A stretch of DNA of 64,000 bases. It comes from Paenibacillus_E allorhizoplanae. GTDB lineage: Bacteria; Bacillota; Bacilli; Paenibacillales; NBRC-103111. The notes beneath the pieces were generated by a model, which worked only from the letters and a program-made list of their open reading frames with translations, did not search any database and was not told the DNA's origin. Positions 16,316 through 25,371 of the stretch are shown piece by piece. A program made the translations under genes and the position numbers. The stretch covers positions 62,001-126,000 of the forward strand of contig NZ_CAKMMW010000007.1 in assembly GCF_927798215.1 (NCBI RefSeq), written 5' to 3'. Every line of letters begins with the position of its first letter. Position 1 is the stretch's first letter.

Positions 16316-16963
16316 ATGATTAGGAAAATAAGTAAAGTAATCTCTGTGTTTATGCTAATAGGCTGTCTTGGCTTTACAGTTCCTGTGTGGGGTGCTGAGC
16401 AAGTCGTCACTAAGCCAGGCAGTATTACGTATGAGATGCAGGATATTCAGGTACAATATGCGGCCGAATTTACCGCTTATCCGCAAGCAATGGTAGGGAA
16501 ACCTTCGGTATCCAAGTCAGTCTACGATGCGGTTTACAGTGACTCGGCAAAGCCATTGCAAGTGTTGTATGGTGTGGTTAAGTTGACGATGCCGACAGGC
16601 TACTCCTTCACAGAGGAGTTCATTAGCGTGACGGATGGCGTAAATATTGCACGGGGGTTATCCAATGGTGGAGGGTCTATTTACAACTTGAACAAACAAG
16701 TAAGAGGGCAAAACACCGAGTTCGTTACAGGTAAAAAGCTAACCGATAAAAGCGTCGTAAAGGACTACTCCGATGGTTGGAAAACGATTAGACTGACGCG
16801 CAAATGGGATGATTATGGGAATCCGATGGATTTTGCCATCAGCTTTAAATGGGATTTGGTGGGTTCGGTAGATCCCTTTTTTCAAAAGCTAACGGAGACT
16901 TCCTACGTGATTGACCTCTCCACGCTTCGTCATAAAGGCGCGAATCAGGCGGTGCAGCGATGA
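16316..16963 (+). CDS. Secreted protein of unknown function
   Basis: A 215-residue protein with a signal peptide (IRKISKVISVFMLIGCLGFTVPVWGAEQ) and a beta-rich mature part without a recognised domain. ATG 16316 is 8 nt after GGGAGG, which rules out the ATG at 16295. Its stop overlaps the start of the SLH-type gene (ATGA), so the two are co-translated and may work together at the surface. Confidence 0.7.
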   Translation: MIRKISKVISVFMLIGCLGFTVPVWGAEQVVTKPGSITYEMQDIQVQYAAEFTAYPQAMVGKPSVSKSVYDAVYSDSAKPLQVLYGVVKLTMPTGYSFTEEFISVTDGVNIARGLSNGGGSIYNLNKQVRGQNTEFVTGKKLTDKSVVKDYSDGWKTIRLTRKWDDYGNPMDFAISFKWDLVGSVDPFFQKLTETSYVIDLSTLRHKGANQAVQR

Positions 16964-17697
16964 TGGGATCCTTACGCAAGGCATTTATGGTCAAAAAGTT
17001 GGCTATGACAGTGGTTGGAACTGTGCTTTTATCCACGCTGCTTGCCGCAGGAGCTTGGGCTGCGGACGCTGGGGTGAAGCACACGGCGGAAGCCGACAGC
17101 TTGAACAAGCTGCAGCTGTTCCAAGGCACGGATCGCGGCTACGAGCTCGAGCAGACGCTAACACGGGCGCAAGGCGCCACGATGCTGCTGCGTCTGTTCG
17201 GCTGGGAGACCGCCGCCGCGAATGCGCAAGGGCTGAGTTCGCCGTTCACGGATGTGCCGGCAACGCACTGGGCCGCGAAGTCCGTTGGCTTCGCGTTTAG
17301 TAAAACGTTGGTACACGGTGTGACCAACGAATCTTTTGCGCCGGATGCGAGCATCACCGGCGAGCAGTTCTTGGCGCTGACGCTGCGCGCGCTCGGCTAT
17401 GCAGAGGCAGAGCCGCTGACGGCTAGCGGGCTTGCGGCGACAAGCGGCTTGCTCAGCGCGAGTGAGGCGCAGCTGATCGCGCAAGGCGCAGTGTTCCGCC
17501 GCGACGAGATGGTCGCGGTGGCGTATCGCGCCATCCAGACCAAGCTCAAGGACAGCACGCGCACGCTGCTGCAGAAGCTGGTCGAGGATGACAAGGCAGT
17601 GAGCGTAAGCGCAGCTGTAGCTAGCGGTCTTTACAAGGTGCCGAGCAGCGACCCGATGGATCAGATCGAAGATGCGATCCGCGATGCATTGAAATAG
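16960..17697 (+). CDS. Exported protein with an SLH-like domain
   Basis: A 245-residue protein with a signal peptide ending near residue 35 (GAWAAD). Residues about 90-150 match an S-layer homology repeat: FTDVPATHWAAKSVGFAFSKTLVHGVTNESFAPDASITGEQFLALTLRALGY. A preceding degenerate unit (LTRAQGATMLLRLFGWE) and a later one (FRRDEMVAVAYRA) suggest a three-repeat SLH module with two weak copies. Such modules bind pyruvylated wall polymers. It overlaps the upstream secreted-protein gene by ATGA. Confidence 0.8.
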   Translation: MMGSLRKAFMVKKLAMTVVGTVLLSTLLAAGAWAADAGVKHTAEADSLNKLQLFQGTDRGYELEQTLTRAQGATMLLRLFGWETAAANAQGLSSPFTDVPATHWAAKSVGFAFSKTLVHGVTNESFAPDASITGEQFLALTLRALGYAEAEPLTASGLAATSGLLSASEAQLIAQGAVFRRDEMVAVAYRAIQTKLKDSTRTLLQKLVEDDKAVSVSAAVASGLYKVPSSDPMDQIEDAIRDALK

Positions 17698-17702
17698 GTA
17701 GT

Positions 17703-17743
17703 AAAAAATCCCGCCCCAGCCTAATGGCCGAAGCGGGATTTTT
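17703..17743. terminator. Bidirectional terminator between the SLH gene and xylA
   Basis: AAAAATCCCGC (17703-17713) pairs with GCGGGATTTTT (17733-17743), so both strands get a T-tract. Confidence 0.9.
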
Positions 17744-17756
17744 GGCGTTAAACCAA

Positions 17757-19076
17757 TTAAGCGTTAAGCAAATATTGATTCACAGTTGCTTTGATCAATT
17801 CCAAACGACCGGATTGGTTTACAATCGGAGCGTTGTTCTCAAGTGCATAAGCTTCAAGGGACTTGAAGTCTGCTTTGCCAGACACGATGTCAGCGCCGAT
17901 ACCGGACTTGAAGGAACCATAGCGCGTATCAAGGATGTTATCGAATACTTTATCTTCGATCAATTTAGCTGCTACTTGCAAGCCGCGAGCGAATGCGTCC
18001 ATACCTGCGATGTGTGCATACACAACGTCGATAGGTTCGAAAGAAGTACGGCGAACTTTTGCGTCGAAGTTCACGCCGCCACGGCCGATGCCGCCTTCAT
18101 TCAAAAGGATTTCGTACATCGCCATTGTTGTCGAGTACAAGTCAGTTGGGAACTCATCTGTATCCCAACCTAGCAACAAGTCGCCTTGGTTCGCATCGAT
18201 GGAACCAAGAATGCCGTTAACGCGAGCTACACGAAGCTCGTGCTCAAACGTGTGACCAGCAAGCGTTGCATGGTTAGCTTCAAGGTTTAATTTGAAGTAA
18301 GGAAGCAGGTCGTATTTTTGCAAGAATGAAAGTGTTGTCGCTGCATCGAAATCATATTGGTGCTTGGAAGGCTCTTTCGGTTTAGGTTCGATCAAGAATT
18401 GACCTGTGTAGCCGATTTCTTTGGCATAAGCAACGGCCATGTGCAGGAAGCGAGCAAGGTTGTCGAGCTCAAGACCAAGATCCGTGTTCAAAAGCGTTTC
18501 GTAACCTTCACGCCCACCCCAGAACACATAGTTTTCAGAGCCAAGCTCTTTCGCGTGGTCCAAAGCTTTTTTCACTTGTGCAGCTGCATAAGCAAAAACT
18601 TCTGCATTATTGGAAGTCGCAGCCCCGTGAACGAAGCGCGGGTTTGTGAACATGTTGGCTGTATTCCATAGAAGCTTTTTGCCTGTGGAAGCCATTTTAT
18701 CTTTGATCAAACCAACGATTTCGTCGAGGTTAGCATTAGTTTCTTGCAGGGTGTTGCCTTCTGGCGCGATATCGCGATCATGGAATGCGAAGTAGTCGAC
18801 ACCTAGAATGTTTAGAAGCTCGAAGCAAGCGTCAACGCGAGCTTTCGCCAGCTCTAAACCGTCGTATTTGTCCCAAGCACGGATGTTAGTACCCGCACCG
18901 AATGGGTCCGAACCATTAGCAGAGAAAGAGTGCCAGTAAGCAACTGCGAAACGCATATGCTCACGCATTGTTTTGCCTAGAATAACTTGATCTGGGTTGT
19001 AAAATTTAAAGGAAAGTGGGTTCGTAGATGTCGGGCCCTCGTAATTAACTGGTTGAATGTTGTCAAAGTAGCTCAT
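17757..19076 (-). CDS. xylA: Xylose isomerase
   Basis: A 439-residue class II xylose isomerase. FHDRDIAPEG carries the catalytic His, LLWNTANMF and FWGGREGYE are signature blocks, and metal ligands lie in EPKPKEPSKHQYD, LEANHATLAGH and DANQGDLLLGWDTDEFP. It converts D-xylose to D-xylulose in the cytosol. ATG 19076 follows GGAGG by 8 nt. It is divergent from the ROK regulator, with an XylR-type operator between. Confidence 0.97.
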   Translation of the reverse strand: MSYFDNIQPVNYEGPTSTNPLSFKFYNPDQVILGKTMREHMRFAVAYWHSFSANGSDPFGAGTNIRAWDKYDGLELAKARVDACFELLNILGVDYFAFHDRDIAPEGNTLQETNANLDEIVGLIKDKMASTGKKLLWNTANMFTNPRFVHGAATSNNAEVFAYAAAQVKKALDHAKELGSENYVFWGGREGYETLLNTDLGLELDNLARFLHMAVAYAKEIGYTGQFLIEPKPKEPSKHQYDFDAATTLSFLQKYDLLPYFKLNLEANHATLAGHTFEHELRVARVNGILGSIDANQGDLLLGWDTDEFPTDLYSTTMAMYEILLNEGGIGRGGVNFDAKVRRTSFEPIDVVYAHIAGMDAFARGLQVAAKLIEDKVFDNILDTRYGSFKSGIGADIVSGKADFKSLEAYALENNAPIVNQSGRLELIKATVNQYLLNA

Positions 19077-19138
19077 GAATTCAGCCTCCGTATAAATGAA
19101 TGATAAGTGCTTATGAAGTCATCATAGCATCATTCCGA

Positions 19139-19165
19139 AAGTTTGTAAATTCATTAAACAAACTT
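19139..19165. promoter_or_regulatory. XylR-type operator
   Basis: AAGTTTGT (19139-19146) and ACAAACTT (19158-19165) form a perfect 8-bp inverted repeat with an 11-bp AT-rich centre. It resembles Bacillus xyl operators (GTTTGTTTAAACAACAAAC) and lies between divergent xylA and xylR. Confidence 0.75.
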
Positions 19166-19249
19166 AGTTAGTGCGCGAAAAAGTCTTCTATGTTAGAATC
19201 ATTTCCATAGCGAAGACTCGCAGCATTTGGAACGGTATGGGGGATAATT

Positions 19250-20425
19250 ATGAAACAAACAGGCGACTTAAACCTCGTGAAAAAGATAAATAAAACGATC
19301 GTCTTGCATCACATCCGCACGGATTCACCGATCTCACGCGCTAAAATCGCTGAGATTACAGGGCTGACGAAAGCGACGGTATCTAGTCTTGTGAATGAGC
19401 TCATCGAAAGCTCCCTTGTCCAGGAGATCGGCGCCGGAGAATCGAGCGGTGGGCGCAAGCCGATGATGCTGCTTTTTAATGGCATGGCAGGATATGCGAT
19501 TGGCGTTGATCTTGGTGTGCATGATATGTTGGCTGTTCTCACCGACTTAACAGGTAAAGTGATTCGGGAAAACCGCATCCAGCACCACAATGAATCTGTC
19601 GAGCAGGTAACACATCTACTCAAAACGACGATCCGTGAACTGATTGAAACAGCACCAGAGAGCGTTTATGGTGTGATTGGCATTGGTCTTGGTGTGCCAG
19701 GCATCGTTGATGAGGAAGGGAATTTGTTGTTTGCCCCGAATTTGGGCTGGGAGAATGTGCCCCTGCAGAGCCAGTTAGAAGCCGAATTCGGACTTCCTGT
19801 TGTGATTGATAATGAAGCGAACGCTGGGGCAGTAGGCGAGAAACAGTTCGGTGCAGGGAAAGATACTGCAAATCTCATCTATGTATCTATCGGTATGGGG
19901 ATTGGTGCGGGCATTATTATCAAAAACGAGCTGTATCGCGGGGCGACGGGATTCTCCGGCGAGATCGGCCACATCTCAATTCAGCATGATGGTCCGAAGT
20001 GCCGCTGCGGCAGCTTAGGCTGTTGGGAGCTATACGCATCGGAGCATGCCTTATTGGAGCAAGCAGGGAGAGAGCTAGGGCGTGAAGTCGACCTAAAAAG
20101 TCTGCTTAGCAAAGCCGAAAGCGGCGACGTAGGGGTCATCAAGCTTTTTGAACGGCTGGGCTACTACCTCGGGGTCGGTGTTGTGAATATCATTAATGGG
20201 TATAATCCGGAATTTATCATTCTCGGAGGCCGGTTGGCCGGTGGCGAGAAGTGGCTGATGAAGCCGCTTTTGGAGCTGCTAGAGAAGCGATCATTACCGC
20301 ATCCGCGCAAGCAGTTGAAGGTGGAATTTTCGGAGCTTCGTGATCGGTCTACTGTGCTTGGGGCGGCGTCTTTTGCGGTGACGAAGTTTTTTGCTTCGAC
20401 AACGGTGTCGGTTGAACGGAATTAA
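19250..20425 (+). CDS. xylR: ROK-family transcriptional repressor XylR
   Basis: A 391-residue protein with an N-terminal winged HTH (SRAKIAEITGLTKATVSSLVNELI) and a ROK sugar-kinase-like domain. The zinc motif CRCGSLGCWE and the glycine-rich signature ATGFSGEIGHISI are present. It should repress xylA in the absence of xylose. Divergent position and the XylR-like palindrome support the assignment. Confidence 0.92.
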   Translation: MKQTGDLNLVKKINKTIVLHHIRTDSPISRAKIAEITGLTKATVSSLVNELIESSLVQEIGAGESSGGRKPMMLLFNGMAGYAIGVDLGVHDMLAVLTDLTGKVIRENRIQHHNESVEQVTHLLKTTIRELIETAPESVYGVIGIGLGVPGIVDEEGNLLFAPNLGWENVPLQSQLEAEFGLPVVIDNEANAGAVGEKQFGAGKDTANLIYVSIGMGIGAGIIIKNELYRGATGFSGEIGHISIQHDGPKCRCGSLGCWELYASEHALLEQAGRELGREVDLKSLLSKAESGDVGVIKLFERLGYYLGVGVVNIINGYNPEFIILGGRLAGGEKWLMKPLLELLEKRSLPHPRKQLKVEFSELRDRSTVLGAASFAVTKFFASTTVSVERN

Positions 20426-20570
20426 TCAAGTTAAAAATAAGGGAAAAATGACATAACATGGCTTGTAAAGTTATTGACTGAATCTCTGTCTATTTTGTAA
20501 AATGGGAAAGGTCTGATTTAGAACATGAACGGCCTCATGAATCCCATATAGAAAAGGACGGGAACCAACG

Positions 20571-21077
20571 ATGTTTCTACGTTCACTTATCATTTGCTGT
20601 TATCTGATGGGAGCTTATTGGGCATCCTATCACTTTCCATCGATGAAGATGGTTTTCTACCCAACGCTGGGCGCATTTAGTTTTCTATTCATGCATCGTG
20701 TAGATAACATAAGAGAAATACGTCGCATTATTATCGGAGCCATTATTGCGGTAACGATGGGCAGTATTTTTTATACCATTAGCACGGGAGCCGTTTCCTT
20801 TTTCCTAACAGCCCTTGTGACGATTACGTTAATTCAATTTTTCAAATGGAATGCGGCGCCAATCTTAGCGGTTTCATTCATCCCTTATTTCGCTCATCCG
20901 GTCTCCATGTGGGCATTGCCGATTGCGGTTCTCGTGTCGCTTACAGGTTTACTGGTATCCATTTGGCTGATTGGCAAGGTCGAGCAGTTGAATTGGTACG
21001 TGAGCTTATCGGGCAAAGTAACACAGGCACGTCTGCAAATTCGGACTCCTTTTGAGTCTTTGAAAAAGGAAGTATAG
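20571..21077 (+). CDS. HPP-like integral membrane protein
   Basis: A 168-residue protein with about five membrane segments. FYPTLGAFSFLF followed by an inter-helix NIREIRRIIIGAIIA loop and WNAAPILAVSFIP resemble the HPP family, where a short inter-helix signature precedes a basic segment. The match is moderate. It precedes a Crp/Fnr regulator by 73 bp on the same strand and may be co-transcribed. A TTGACT..TAAAAT promoter candidate lies near 20474-20504. Confidence 0.55.
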   Translation: MFLRSLIICCYLMGAYWASYHFPSMKMVFYPTLGAFSFLFMHRVDNIREIRRIIIGAIIAVTMGSIFYTISTGAVSFFLTALVTITLIQFFKWNAAPILAVSFIPYFAHPVSMWALPIAVLVSLTGLLVSIWLIGKVEQLNWYVSLSGKVTQARLQIRTPFESLKKEV

Positions 21078-21150
21078 TCGTTCAAGATATCCATAAAAGC
21101 GATCAGCCCCAAGCGTGCTGTCGCTTTTTCTCGTTAAAGGGGATACGAAG

Positions 21151-21660
21151 ATGAAATTGCATAAAGGGGAAATCCTGTTCCGCCAAGGCGAGAGGGGTTC
21201 ACTATTCAAGCTGCATTCGGGACTGTTGAAAATTGTCCGTTCCCATGAAGATGGTAATACGACACTTGTGAATATCATTGTACCTGGTGAGACAATTCCG
21301 CATCATTCGCTCATTAGTCCAAGTGCCTACTATGCAACGGCGATAGCACTCGTGACAAGTGAGGTTGAAGTGCTGCCTGCGGAGCCCTGGTATGAGGACT
21401 TGGAACGCAACCCAGACCACTTTCGCACGATCGCGCGTCAATTACAGGAGAAGCTGCGCATGATGCAGCAGCGGATTGATCAGCTAACGGCAGTTGCTCC
21501 AGCGGCTAAATTGTTGAAAATGGAGGCATGGTTTCAAACATATATTGGTACTTTGAAGCTGACCGACGTGCTTACCCAAGAGGAAATAGGGCAGTTCATT
21601 GGACTTCGCCGAGAAACGGTGAATCGGCTGTTACGCGAAAAGGGGAGAAAGAGCGATTAA
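21151..21660 (+). CDS. Crp/Fnr-family regulator
   Basis: A 169-residue regulator: a short cyclic-nucleotide-like beta roll (GEILFRQGERGSLFKLHSGLLKI), the dimer helix, and an HTH (LTQEEIGQFIGLRRETVNRLLRE) with the Crp recognition helix. No N-terminal cysteine cluster is present, so it is not a classical [4Fe-4S] Fnr. ATG 21151 follows AAAGGGG; the ATG at 21115 lacks a site. The 3' end forms part of its terminator. It converges with hmp, whose promoter has a Crp/Fnr-type box, so Hmp control is a reasonable inference. Confidence 0.85.
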   Translation: MKLHKGEILFRQGERGSLFKLHSGLLKIVRSHEDGNTTLVNIIVPGETIPHHSLISPSAYYATAIALVTSEVEVLPAEPWYEDLERNPDHFRTIARQLQEKLRMMQQRIDQLTAVAPAAKLLKMEAWFQTYIGTLKLTDVLTQEEIGQFIGLRRETVNRLLREKGRKSD

Positions 21661-21679
21661 GCTCTTCTCCCTTTTTTGT
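21642..21679 (+). terminator. Terminator overlapping the Crp/Fnr stop codon
   Basis: GGGAGAA(A)GAGC pairs with GCTCTTCTCCC around GATTAA, followed by TTTTTT. Confidence 0.85.
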
Positions 21680-21681
21680 TG

Positions 21682-22899
21682 TTAACTAAGAGCACCGGAA
21701 GGTCCGAAGAATTCGTAATGACGATCTGCTTCTGGGACACCCCAAGTGATAAGTGACTGGTTCACGGCTTTCATGAACGGCAGGGGTCCACAGAAGTAAA
21801 AGCTGCCATCCACTGACGGAACAAGGCTTTGGATCCATGGGAGATCTACATAGCCCTCTTTGTGATAAGACTGTTCACGGGTATCGGCAGCTGTCGGTTG
21901 CGCGTAACACCAAGCAAGTGTGACTTGAGGATGCTCTTCAGCCAGCTGTTCGATCTCTTTGCGAAGCGCGTGATGCCCCCCATTTTGGGCAGCATGGATA
22001 AAAGTAACCTTTCGATTCGGCTGCGTGGTGACGAGTGAATGCAGCATACTCACCATAGGGGTGAGTCCGACACCGCCGCTGAGAAGCGTAACAGGTCGTG
22101 TATCCGTTTGATCTAATGTAAAGTCACCTGCTGGCGCAGAGAGCCATAGAACATCTCCCTCTTGAACCTGATTGTGCAAAAAGACGGAAACTTTGCCCGC
22201 AGGAACAGCTGAATTGGTGTCTTCGCGTTTAACCGAGATTCGATAGAACGGCTGCCCGGAGGTATGAGAGAGGCTATATTGCCGAATATGTGTGTAGGCA
22301 TCGCCGGGTATTTGGACACGAACACTGACATACTGTCCAGCTTCGAATGCTGCAATCAGACCTTGATCCTGCGGCGTTAGGTAAAAGGAGGTAATGACGT
22401 CGCTTTCTCTGTCTTTGCGGGCGATGACAAAGGGTCTGAAATCGGACCATCCCCCAGGTTGCAGAGCGGAATTGGTATACATATCCGACTCAATGCCAAT
22501 GAATGCACTGGCAATGACCCCATATGCTTCAGCCCAAGCTCCGAGGATGTCATCTGTCGCGGCATCGCCGAGTACATCTTTAATCGCTCCTAGTAAGTGC
22601 TCCCCAACGATGGGATATTGTTCGGGTTTGACGCCAAGACTGCGATGTTTATGAGCAATTTGTTTAACAGCTGGCAGGATCATTTCCAATCGATCGATAT
22701 GCTTCGCTGCCGCATAAACGGCATTCGCTAGAGCTGTCTGCTGTCGGCCTTGCTTTTGATTAGCGTGATTGAATAGATGTAAAAGCTCAGGGTGAGATGT
22801 GAACAGCTTGTCGTAGAAACGTTTGGTTATCGCAACACCATGAACTTCTAATACAGGCACGGTGGATTTAATGATTCGGATGGTTTGTTCGCTTAGCAT
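21682..22899 (-). CDS. hmp: Flavohaemoprotein (nitric oxide dioxygenase)
   Basis: A 405-residue protein with a globin domain (residues 1-140: B10 Tyr29, E7 Gln53, proximal His85 in KHRSLGV), an FAD domain (IRQYSLSHT), and an NAD domain (LSGGVGLTPMVSML, FYFCGPLPFM, C-terminal YEFFGPSGAL). It oxidises NO to nitrate using O2 and NAD(P)H in the cytosol. The promoter has TATACT at 22946-22941 without a good -35, and a Crp/Fnr-type palindrome centred about 42 bp upstream of the predicted start. Confidence 0.96.
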   Translation of the reverse strand: MLSEQTIRIIKSTVPVLEVHGVAITKRFYDKLFTSHPELLHLFNHANQKQGRQQTALANAVYAAAKHIDRLEMILPAVKQIAHKHRSLGVKPEQYPIVGEHLLGAIKDVLGDAATDDILGAWAEAYGVIASAFIGIESDMYTNSALQPGGWSDFRPFVIARKDRESDVITSFYLTPQDQGLIAAFEAGQYVSVRVQIPGDAYTHIRQYSLSHTSGQPFYRISVKREDTNSAVPAGKVSVFLHNQVQEGDVLWLSAPAGDFTLDQTDTRPVTLLSGGVGLTPMVSMLHSLVTTQPNRKVTFIHAAQNGGHHALRKEIEQLAEEHPQVTLAWCYAQPTAADTREQSYHKEGYVDLPWIQSLVPSVDGSFYFCGPLPFMKAVNQSLITWGVPEADRHYEFFGPSGALS

Positions 22900-22968
22900 G
22901 TCGGATCATCTCATTTCCAGTAGAATGACTTGATGCCTTCAGTATAGCGAATAAGTGGAGGGAACCCC

Positions 22969-22984
22969 TGTGATTAGAATCACA
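22969..22984. promoter_or_regulatory. Crp/Fnr-type binding site upstream of hmp
   Basis: TGTGA-TTAGAA-TCACA is a perfect match to the Crp/Fnr consensus TGTGA-N6-TCACA. Its centre is about 42 bp from the hmp transcription start predicted from TATACT, the class II activator position. Confidence 0.75.
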
Positions 22985-23067
22985 TGGAATCGCAACAAAG
23001 TGTGTCTATGGGCAGAGGCAAGGATACACGGTATACTGGAACTATCATCCAAAAGAGGAGGCGGCCT

Positions 23068-25167
23068 ATGCCCGATTGGTCGTATCATACGTTATTTAAA
23101 CCGCTCCTTTTCCGGTTTAGCGGGCGGAGGGCAAGAGAGCTTACCCTGCATGCGATTGGTGGGCTAAGTCGCATTCCTGGTGGGACCTTCGTGATCCGCA
23201 CGATGGGTCACATGGAAATGTCGCCGCTGCTGGCGAGCGAGCTGGCAGGCGTGCCGATTGCTTGCCCCGTCGGCCTTAGCGGCAGTCTTGACCCGCACGG
23301 CACGGCGCACAAAGCCCTCGCCCAGTTCGGGCTCGGGTTCATCGAGCTCGGACCTGTGACGGTCCGAGCTGTTGAAAGCCATGCATCGATTACTCGCATG
23401 GCGGATGAGGAAGCCATCGTGTACCCCGATGGCTACGAGAACGACGGCGCGGACGCGATCGCTGCGCGCCTGCGCAAGGGCACGGGGCATCGACTGCCGC
23501 ACTTCGTGCGGCTGCGGCCGATGCCGGGAAGTTCGCCGCGCGAAGCGATCGAAGAGCAGCGGGAGCTGCTCCTCACGCTGGCGCCGTACGCGGCGGGTTT
23601 CACCCTCGATGGCCTTGCCGAAGGCTGGCCATTAGATGAGGCTTTGGCGTACCTCGCGGATGTGCGCCAGCTTGCGGAGGCAGCGGCACCGGGGAAGCCG
23701 CTGCTTGTGTATGTGCCGCAGGAGCTCCCGGTGGGGGAGCTGCGGGCGATCTTGGACACCGCGCGCAGCTTCAGCGGTGTCGTCCTCGGCGACGCGCAGC
23801 GGGAGCCGGGCACTCGCCGCGAGCGCGTCGGCGGCGGCGCTTCGTTGCTCAGCGCGCAGCTGAGCAAGGTCCGTTTGCTGCGCGAGTCGCTAGGCGAGCG
23901 CAGCGCGATAGTCGCGGCCGGCGGCGTGCATCAGCCGGAGGACGCGTGCGCGCTGCTGGCCGCAGGAGCGACTAGCGTGATGCTGCACAGCGGGCTCGTC
24001 TTCGCGGGGCCAGGGCTGCCGAAGCGGATCAACGAAGCGATCCTGTATGATCGCATCACAGCTCCTGCGACGTCGGCAGACGCTGAGGCTTCATGGAACG
24101 GAGTCATTGTTCCTACTTACGAGCAGGCCTCCAATTCCAGAGCGTCTGTCGTTACGTCTTTCGATCCTTCGACGGCTCCCCACCATGGCGAGATCTCTTC
24201 CTTTCCGCCTTCACCAGCCTTTCCATCCACCCCTTCCTTCTGGGCGAATTGGGGATGGATGAGCCTGCTGGGATTGGGGATGATCATCGGTGGTGTGCTC
24301 GCGTGGTTTATCGCAGCGACAACGGTGCTGTTGCCTTATGATGAGGACTTTTTGGGCAAAACACGCAGTGAAATTATCCGTTTCAATACACATTTATTAC
24401 ACTTCATGTCTCATGATCGCATTACCTTAGCAGGTACGATGATCTCCATTGGCATTTTCTATTATCAGCTAGCTCATCACGGTTTACGTTACGGGCTGCA
24501 TTGGGCGCGAACGGCCGTCATATCCTCTTGCGTTGTCGGCTTTAGCAGTTTCTTTCTTTATCTGGGTTATGGTTATTTTGATCCACTGCATGCAGCTGTA
24601 GCGGTAGTTTTGCTGCCTATGTTGCTGCTGACGCTGCGTGGGTTGAAGGATCATCCGTCTCGCAAACCGCCAGGCCTACGAAATGATCGGGTTTGGCTAA
24701 GAGCGCAGTGGGGGCAGTGCTGCTTCGTGATACTTGGTTTTGGTCTGGGAGTCGGAGGACTTACAATATCCTTTGTCGGCATTACGGAGGTATTCGTCCC
24801 AAGCGATTTGGCCTATTTAGGCGTAACTTCTTCACAATTGTCTGCTTGGAGTGAGGCCATTATTCCGCTTATTGCACATGATCGTGCGGGCTTTGGCGGT
24901 GCATTGTTTTCCTTGGCAGTAGCCATAACTGCTTCGGCGCTTTGGGGTGTCAATCAAGGTGAAGGCTGGTTATGGTGGACATTCCTCTGGGGTGGGCTGC
25001 CCGGCTTTGCAGCCGGTCTTTTGGTTCACGCACATATTGGCTACACGGACTTTGTACATTTATTGCCTGTTTACATAGCGGTGTTGCTGTATGTAGGCGG
25101 TTTATATTTAACGCATCCCTATCTCGTAGGAAAAGGGGACACTAGTGTTACGCCAGCTAGATCCTAA
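23068..25167 (+). CDS. Degenerate PyrD-like domain fused to a duplicated membrane domain
   Basis: A 699-residue protein. Residues about 1-335 follow the class 2 dihydroorotate dehydrogenase fold: KPLLFRFSGRRARELTL start, PVGLSGSLDPHG..GFIELGPVT, and C-terminal GGVHQPEDACALLAAGATSVML..GPGLPKRINE for FMN phosphate. The usual NxSSPNT catalytic loop is not found and the lysine after VGLxxGxDK is missing, so DHODH activity is doubtful. Residues about 385-690 hold some eight membrane segments with two copies of an HDR-containing unit (FMSHDRITLAG and LIAHDRAGFGG). ATG 23068 follows GAGGAGG. The 5' half is more GC-rich than the 3' half. Confidence 0.75.
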   Translation: MPDWSYHTLFKPLLFRFSGRRARELTLHAIGGLSRIPGGTFVIRTMGHMEMSPLLASELAGVPIACPVGLSGSLDPHGTAHKALAQFGLGFIELGPVTVRAVESHASITRMADEEAIVYPDGYENDGADAIAARLRKGTGHRLPHFVRLRPMPGSSPREAIEEQRELLLTLAPYAAGFTLDGLAEGWPLDEALAYLADVRQLAEAAAPGKPLLVYVPQELPVGELRAILDTARSFSGVVLGDAQREPGTRRERVGGGASLLSAQLSKVRLLRESLGERSAIVAAGGVHQPEDACALLAAGATSVMLHSGLVFAGPGLPKRINEAILYDRITAPATSADAEASWNGVIVPTYEQASNSRASVVTSFDPSTAPHHGEISSFPPSPAFPSTPSFWANWGWMSLLGLGMIIGGVLAWFIAATTVLLPYDEDFLGKTRSEIIRFNTHLLHFMSHDRITLAGTMISIGIFYYQLAHHGLRYGLHWARTAVISSCVVGFSSFFLYLGYGYFDPLHAAVAVVLLPMLLLTLRGLKDHPSRKPPGLRNDRVWLRAQWGQCCFVILGFGLGVGGLTISFVGITEVFVPSDLAYLGVTSSQLSAWSEAIIPLIAHDRAGFGGALFSLAVAITASALWGVNQGEGWLWWTFLWGGLPGFAAGLLVHAHIGYTDFVHLLPVYIAVLLYVGGLYLTHPYLVGKGDTSVTPARS

Positions 25168-25189
25168 TTCAAACTGTAAAGATGAGAGA

Positions 25190-25223
25190 GCCTCCAAATA
25201 TCCACGTGAGTGGCGTTGGAGGC
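25190..25223 (+). terminator. Terminator after the PyrD-like fusion
   Basis: GCCTCCA / TGGAGGC outer stem, CCAC-GTGA-GTGG inner stem, then TTATTTG; the T-tract is weak. Confidence 0.6.
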
Positions 25224-25290
25224 TTATTTGCAGTGTTGAGGGGGAGAGTGCTACTTGCCTGCTTGTCTTGCTTGTGGATTCTAATTTTCT

Positions 25291-25371
25291 ATCCACCACC
25301 TATCTCCCCCTATCCTACCTATCCTACCTATCCCACCTCTCTCGCACCTATCCACCACTTATCTCCACTAT
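25291..25371. repeat. Pyrimidine-rich degenerate tandem repeat
   Basis: Repeated CTATC(C)(T)ACC(T)-like units of 8-10 bp, nearly G-free on the plus strand, directly before element B. Confidence 0.6.
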
